Shown: positions 59,840 to 64,000 of the stretch, one piece after another | How positions within the stretch are numbered: the first letter of the stretch is position 1 | Layout: each line of letters starts with the position of its first letter | DNA from: Treponema sp. | GTDB lineage: Bacteria > Spirochaetota > Spirochaetia > Treponematales > Treponemataceae | Assembly: GCA_024402565.1 (NCBI GenBank) | Contig: JAKSTM010000006.1 | Location: 1 to 64,000 of the forward strand | DNA length: 64,000 nucleotides | Direction: 5' to 3' | Translations under genes and position numbers: made by a program | The notes under the pieces: generated by a model | What the model saw: only the letters and a program-made list of their open reading frames with translations | What the model was told of the DNA's origin: nothing | The model's database searches: none

Positions 59840-60571
59840 ATGAAAGAAACGGGCAAGCTGTATTTATTCCCAGTTACTTTAGGTGACACTTCTTCGACCG
59901 ATCCGGAAGATGTAAAAAAAGTTCTTCCAGATTACAACCGTGAAATCCTCATTACAGTAAAACACTTTATTGTAGAAAATATTCGCTCTGCCCGCCGATT
60001 CCTTAAGGCCTGTGATAAATCTATAGACATCGACACCCTCACCTTTTACGAACTGAATCGTCATACAGATTTGAAAATCGTAGGTGATTATTTAAAGCCT
60101 CTGGAAAAAGGTGAAAGCGTTGGAATCATTTCAGAAGCGGGATGTCCTGCTATTGCCGACCCTGGAGCCGATGTTGTAGCCATTGCACAGAAACGCGGAT
60201 TCGATGTTGTGCCTCTCGTTGGTCCTTCATCAATCATCATGAGTTTAATGGCTTCGGGCTTTAACGGCCAGAGTTTTGCCTTCAACGGATACCTTCCGGT
60301 GGAAGGACCTGAACGCACAAAAAAAATCCGCCAGCTGGAAAACAAAGTTTACAATGAAGACCAGACACAAATCTTCATCGAAACTCCATACCGTAACGGA
60401 AAACTCATTGAAGCAATAATAAACACCTGCCGTCCACAGACAAAATTCTGCATTGCCTGCGACATTACAGGAAAAACTGAATACATCAAAACAAAAACCT
60501 GCGAACAGTGGAAAAAACAGGGAACACCAGACCTTGGAAAAACTCCGGCCATTTTCCTTATCTATAAATAA
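59840..60571 (+). CDS. RsmI-like SAM-dependent methyltransferase (tetrapyrrole methylase family)
   Basis: 243 residues from ATG 59840; the AAGGG overlapping the ilvB stop is the ribosome site. Family features are ISEAGCPAIADPGADVVAIAQKRGFDVVPLVGPSSIIMSLMASGFNGQSFAFNGYLP, in two landmark blocks, and FIETPYRN. This is the shorter branch of RsmI (16S rRNA C1402 2'-O-methylation), lacking the usual C-terminal part, so rRNA is a likely but unproven substrate. Confidence 0.85.
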   Translation: MKETGKLYLFPVTLGDTSSTDPEDVKKVLPDYNREILITVKHFIVENIRSARRFLKACDKSIDIDTLTFYELNRHTDLKIVGDYLKPLEKGESVGIISEAGCPAIADPGADVVAIAQKRGFDVVPLVGPSSIIMSLMASGFNGQSFAFNGYLPVEGPERTKKIRQLENKVYNEDQTQIFIETPYRNGKLIEAIINTCRPQTKFCIACDITGKTEYIKTKTCEQWKKQGTPDLGKTPAIFLIYK

Positions 60572-60614
60572 AAACAAAAACAAAGCCCCGAAACCAAAAC
60601 TGATTCCGGGGCTT
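60572..60614 (-). terminator. Terminator of purL
   Basis: AAGCCCCG/CGGGGCTT (60583-60590 with 60607-60614) is followed on the minus strand by TTGTTTTTGTTTTTATT. Confidence 0.8.
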
Positions 60615-60658
60615 GAAAAGCCTGAATAATTCAAGCTTTCTCTATTTCAATCATTTCA

Positions 60659-63600
60659 TTACTTGAAGTAGCATACACCTGCACGGAACAGGTTCATATT
60701 GCTGTTATCACAAGTATTTATCATTGGATCGTATGCAACGTTCTTGAACAGAGCATCTGAACATCCGTTCATGCCAGTTCCTACAGAACGTTCGTTGTGT
60801 CCCATCTTACCAAGTACACGTCCGTCAGGGCTGATAAGACCTTCGATAGCGTAAGCTGATCCGTTAGGGTTATCAGGTTCTGTCATTACAGGAACACCAT
60901 TTTCGTTTACGTACTGTGTAAATACCTGACCGTTTGCAAAGAGCTGTTTTGCCATGTCTTCGCTTACAACGATGCGTCCTTCACCGTGAGAAATAGCAAC
61001 AAGTGTATTTCTTTCATCGATTACAGAAGGGTTCATTGCCCAAGGAGTTGCGGCCGAAACGATTCTTGTACGTGCGATACGTGAAATATGACGACCGATG
61101 TGGTTGTATGTAAGGGTTGGACAAGAATCATCCATTTCGCGGATTTCACCGTAAGGAACAAGACCTGTTTTGATAAGAGCCTGGAATCCGTTACAGATAC
61201 CAAGGATAAGACCGTCACGGTTCTTAATCAGGTTCATTACTTCGTTAGAAATGCGTCCTTCTTTCAGGATGTTTGCAATGAATTTTGCAGATCCGTCTGG
61301 TTCATCACCGGCAGAGAATCCACCAGAAAGTGCAAGGATATTTGCCTTTTTAAGTTCAGCTTCAAAGTCTTTGAGAGATTCTTCAAGCATATCAGCTGTC
61401 TTGTTTCTGATAACCAGAACTTTTGTGTCAGCTCCTGCAAGCTTGAAGGCACGTTCCATATCAAGCTCACAGTTAGTGCCTGGGAATACAGGAAGAATTA
61501 CGCGAGGCTTTGCTTTTGTATCGATATTGAATGCAGGATTCTTTCTGATATCAGAAAGTGACTTATGAACACCCTTTGCAAAATCAGGAAGTTCAGGAAC
61601 ATTTTCTTCTTTGTCTTTTCCTTCAACGATTGGTGGGAATACTTTTGCAAGTACGCTTTCCCATTCTTTCTCTGCTTCACAAAGGTTGATAACTGCTTTC
61701 TTGAAGCGGATTTCAGGTTCAGAAATTGTTTCACCAATAAGGAGGCTTCCAGCCATAGCGGCTTCAAATGCGGCGGCATTTTCAGGTTTTACTTCAACGA
61801 TCATTGCACCGTAAAGAGGACAGAAGAGCATCCAGCTTCCGCAAGTATTTCCATTTGCTTCAAGGATTTCAGAATGAACAGGTTCGCTAGCTTTAAGCTG
61901 TTTTCCGATCATGTCAGCCATCTGAACACCGATTCTGTTTCCGAATGCCATTTTTGTAAGTGAGTCAGCAATACCACCGGCTCCTACAGGATACATTGCA
62001 GAAAGTTTTCCGGCTTTGTTCAGTTCGTACAGAGCTTCTGATTTTTTTGTGAAGTCAGCAAAGTCTGGTGTAAGAGCTGAAGTATAAACCTGTGGAACAA
62101 AGTAAACTTTGTTTCCTGCAGATTTGAATGAACCGCCGTTAATGTTCTTGCAGTTTTCAATTGTTACAGCGAATGAAACCAGTGTTGGTGGAACTGTAAT
62201 GTCACCGAATGTTCCAGACATTGAGTCTTTACCACCAATAGAAGCAGTTTTCATCTGTGTCTGTGCTGTAAGGGCACCAAGAAGTGCTGCAGCCGGTTTA
62301 CCCCAGGCTTCTTTAGAAGAAGTTCTTTCAAAGTATTCCTGGAAAGTAAGGCGACAAGTTTCAGGGTTACCACCAAGAGCGATGATACGGGCCAGTGAGT
62401 ACAGAACTGAAGTCTGTGCGCCGTGGTATGGTGACCACTGTGCGATGCGTGGATCGTATCCGAATGTCATAAGAGAAGTTGTTTCTGTTTCGCAAGGTGA
62501 GTTTACAGGAATCTTTGCAGCACATCCGCTTTCCGGAGTTGCCTGATATTTTCCACCGAATGGGAACAGAACAGAGCTTGCACCGATAGAACCGTCGAAG
62601 CGTTCTGAAAGTCCGCGCTGTGAACATGTAGCCAGCTGCTTCATGTTTGTGTACCAGGCTTCCTGAATCTTTGCAAACTTCTGGTCAGGATTGTCACCGC
62701 AGCAGCATGCGTCAGAAAGAACTTTTGCTGTAGCATCCAGAGGCATTGCCAGTGGAGAATCATTCTTTGAAGGACATGTGATGTGAGCTTCGGCGTTTCT
62801 GTAAGCACCGTTTGTATCGATGAATTCACGTGAAATATCAACGATTTTCTTTCCGCGCCAGTTCATAACCAGGCGGTTTGTATCTGTAACTTTTGCAATC
62901 AGTGTTGCATCAAGGTTTTCTGCATGAGCATAATCAATAAGGCGCTGAACGTCTTTTTCGCGTACAACAATTGCCATACGTTCCTGGCTTTCAGAAATAG
63001 CAATTTCTGTACCGTTAAGACCTTCGTACTTTTTAGGAACTGCGTCCAGGTTGATGTCCAGACCAGGAGCCAGTTCACCAACAGCAACTGAAACACCACC
63101 TGCACCAAAGTCGTTACAGCGGCGGATCATGTTTGCAACATCACGGTTACGGAAGAAGCGCTGGATTTTTCTTTCTTCAACAGCGTTACCTTTCTGAACT
63201 TCGGCAGCAGCTGTTGTAACTGATTTTACTGTGTGAGCTTTAGAAGAACCTGTAGCACCACCAATACCGTCACGGCCTGTACCGCCACCAACGAGAACAA
63301 CGCAGTCACCTGCATCAGGAGTTTCGCGTTTTACGCAGTCAGCTGGAACGGCAGCAATAACAGCACCAAGTTCCATGCGTTTTGCTTCAAAGCCAGGGTG
63401 ATACATTTCACAAACCTGACCTGTTGTAAGACCAATCTGGTTACCGTAAGAAGAGAAACCTGCAGCAGCTTCGCGTGTAAGTTTCATCTGTGGAAGTTTT
63501 CCTTCGCGTGTTGCGCTGAGAGGAACAGTTGGATCTGCAGCACCAGTTACACGGAGTGACTGGTAAACCCATGCGCGGCCTGAAAGAGGGTCACGGATTG

Positions 63601-64000
63601 CACCACCGATACAAGTTGCGGCACCACCAAATGGTTCGATTTCTGTCGGGTGGTTATGTGTTTCGTTTTTAAACTGAAGGAGCCAGCGTTCTGTTTTGTG
63701 TTCAGGTTCCTTTCCGTTCTGAGCATCTACACCGTTTGTGTAATCTGCTACATCTACATCAATGTAAATTGAACAGGCGTTGATTTCTTCTGAAAGTTCA
63801 ATGTCATCAAGATGACCTGTTTTCTTAAGATATTTTGCACCGATACAAGCCATATCCATAAGTGTAAGTGGCTTTTCGTTTGCAGCGCCTTTCTTTGCGC
63901 GTTCACCGTAAAGTTCATCACGGAGCTTTTTATATTCTTCAAGAGAAGCATGAACAGGTGCTGTCATTTCTCCTTCATCAATCTTGATATCATCAAGGAT
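60659..64000 (-). CDS. purL: Phosphoribosylformylglycinamidine synthase (partial, N-terminus outside window)
   Basis: 1113 codons visible; the frame is open through the window end (ILDDIKIDEGE before Met 63967), so the ATG there is internal. The single-chain enzyme of purine synthesis: ATP-grasp-like FGAM synthetase part (HNHPTEIEPFGGAATCIGGAIRD, GNQIGLTTG, GGKDSMSG) and a C-terminal glutaminase (about the last 260 residues; VFPGTNCE, GGFSAGDE, nucleophile Cys in GICNGFQALI). About 120-150 N-terminal residues are missing at the edge. Confidence 0.96.
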   Translation of the reverse strand: MLDDIKIDEGEMTAPVHASLEEYKKLRDELYGERAKKGAANEKPLTLMDMACIGAKYLKKTGHLDDIELSEEINACSIYIDVDVADYTNGVDAQNGKEPEHKTERWLLQFKNETHNHPTEIEPFGGAATCIGGAIRDPLSGRAWVYQSLRVTGAADPTVPLSATREGKLPQMKLTREAAAGFSSYGNQIGLTTGQVCEMYHPGFEAKRMELGAVIAAVPADCVKRETPDAGDCVVLVGGGTGRDGIGGATGSSKAHTVKSVTTAAAEVQKGNAVEERKIQRFFRNRDVANMIRRCNDFGAGGVSVAVGELAPGLDINLDAVPKKYEGLNGTEIAISESQERMAIVVREKDVQRLIDYAHAENLDATLIAKVTDTNRLVMNWRGKKIVDISREFIDTNGAYRNAEAHITCPSKNDSPLAMPLDATAKVLSDACCCGDNPDQKFAKIQEAWYTNMKQLATCSQRGLSERFDGSIGASSVLFPFGGKYQATPESGCAAKIPVNSPCETETTSLMTFGYDPRIAQWSPYHGAQTSVLYSLARIIALGGNPETCRLTFQEYFERTSSKEAWGKPAAALLGALTAQTQMKTASIGGKDSMSGTFGDITVPPTLVSFAVTIENCKNINGGSFKSAGNKVYFVPQVYTSALTPDFADFTKKSEALYELNKAGKLSAMYPVGAGGIADSLTKMAFGNRIGVQMADMIGKQLKASEPVHSEILEANGNTCGSWMLFCPLYGAMIVEVKPENAAAFEAAMAGSLLIGETISEPEIRFKKAVINLCEAEKEWESVLAKVFPPIVEGKDKEENVPELPDFAKGVHKSLSDIRKNPAFNIDTKAKPRVILPVFPGTNCELDMERAFKLAGADTKVLVIRNKTADMLEESLKDFEAELKKANILALSGGFSAGDEPDGSAKFIANILKEGRISNEVMNLIKNRDGLILGICNGFQALIKTGLVPYGEIREMDDSCPTLTYNHIGRHISRIARTRIVSAATPWAMNPSVIDERNTLVAISHGEGRIVVSEDMAKQLFANGQVFTQYVNENGVPVMTEPDNPNGSAYAIEGLISPDGRVLGKMGHNERSVGTGMNGCSDALFKNVAYDPMINTCDNSNMNLFRAGVCYFK

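Overview
The window looks like chromosomal DNA of a Treponema-like spirochaete, probably from the gut/rumen group. This is inferred from moderately AT-rich DNA, many short-signal lipoproteins, a DUF4954 protein, free-living metabolism (branched-chain amino acids, pyrimidines, purines, B12-dependent methionine) and plant-polysaccharide hydrolases (GH16, GH51). No species call is possible by eye. No phage, transposase or CRISPR array is visible. Accessory content is limited to a VapBC-type toxin-antitoxin pair and several families of short palindromic intergenic repeats.

Layout. 1-6.6 kb: hisB tail, an SGNH hydrolase, an unknown protein, a PtsN-like EIIA, transketolase and a GH16 beta-glucanase lipoprotein. 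6.7-13.4 kb: an unknown lipoprotein, two cyclic-di-GMP-type signalling proteins with degenerate GGDEF motifs, and glutamate dehydrogenase. 13.8-18.9 kb: DUF4954, then leuA preceded by a leader-peptide attenuator, then a Gfo/Idh oxidoreductase. 18.9-29.1 kb: a vitamin B12/methionine region on the minus strand. It holds a cobalamin riboswitch driving an unknown lipoprotein plus a TonB-dependent receptor; metH, its separate reactivation-domain gene and metF; and a BtuFCD-type importer. 29.1-31 kb: pyrC and pyrI. 31-37.4 kb: a membrane-bound LuxR-type regulator divergent from an NfeD/SPFH/lipoprotein operon, two tandem CorC/HlyC-type CBS proteins and a thioredoxin-like lipoprotein. 37.5-39.6 kb: a polar amino-acid ABC transporter whose binding protein appears circularly permuted. 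39.7-48.2 kb: M16 protease, DUF362 ferredoxin protein, chemoreceptor and GH51 arabinofuranosidase. 48.6-49.9 kb: three tRNA genes, the 4.5S signal-recognition-particle RNA, and vapBC. 50.1-60.6 kb: two acetolactate synthase large subunits, ilvD, a ferredoxin-type aldo/keto reductase with a LUD protein, an HD-GYP protein and an RsmI-like methyltransferase. 60.7-64 kb: purL, cut by the window edge.

How it fits together. LeuA, two IlvB-type enzymes and IlvD give most of the branched-chain route, and leuA carries ribosome-mediated attenuation control with five consecutive Leu codons. The B12 region pairs outer-membrane uptake (riboswitch-controlled) and inner-membrane uptake with B12-dependent methionine synthesis and its reactivation protein.

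The strongest leads are the leuA attenuator with a mutually exclusive antiterminator, the apparently permuted solute-binding protein, and the unknown lipoprotein co-transcribed with the TonB receptor behind a cobalamin riboswitch.
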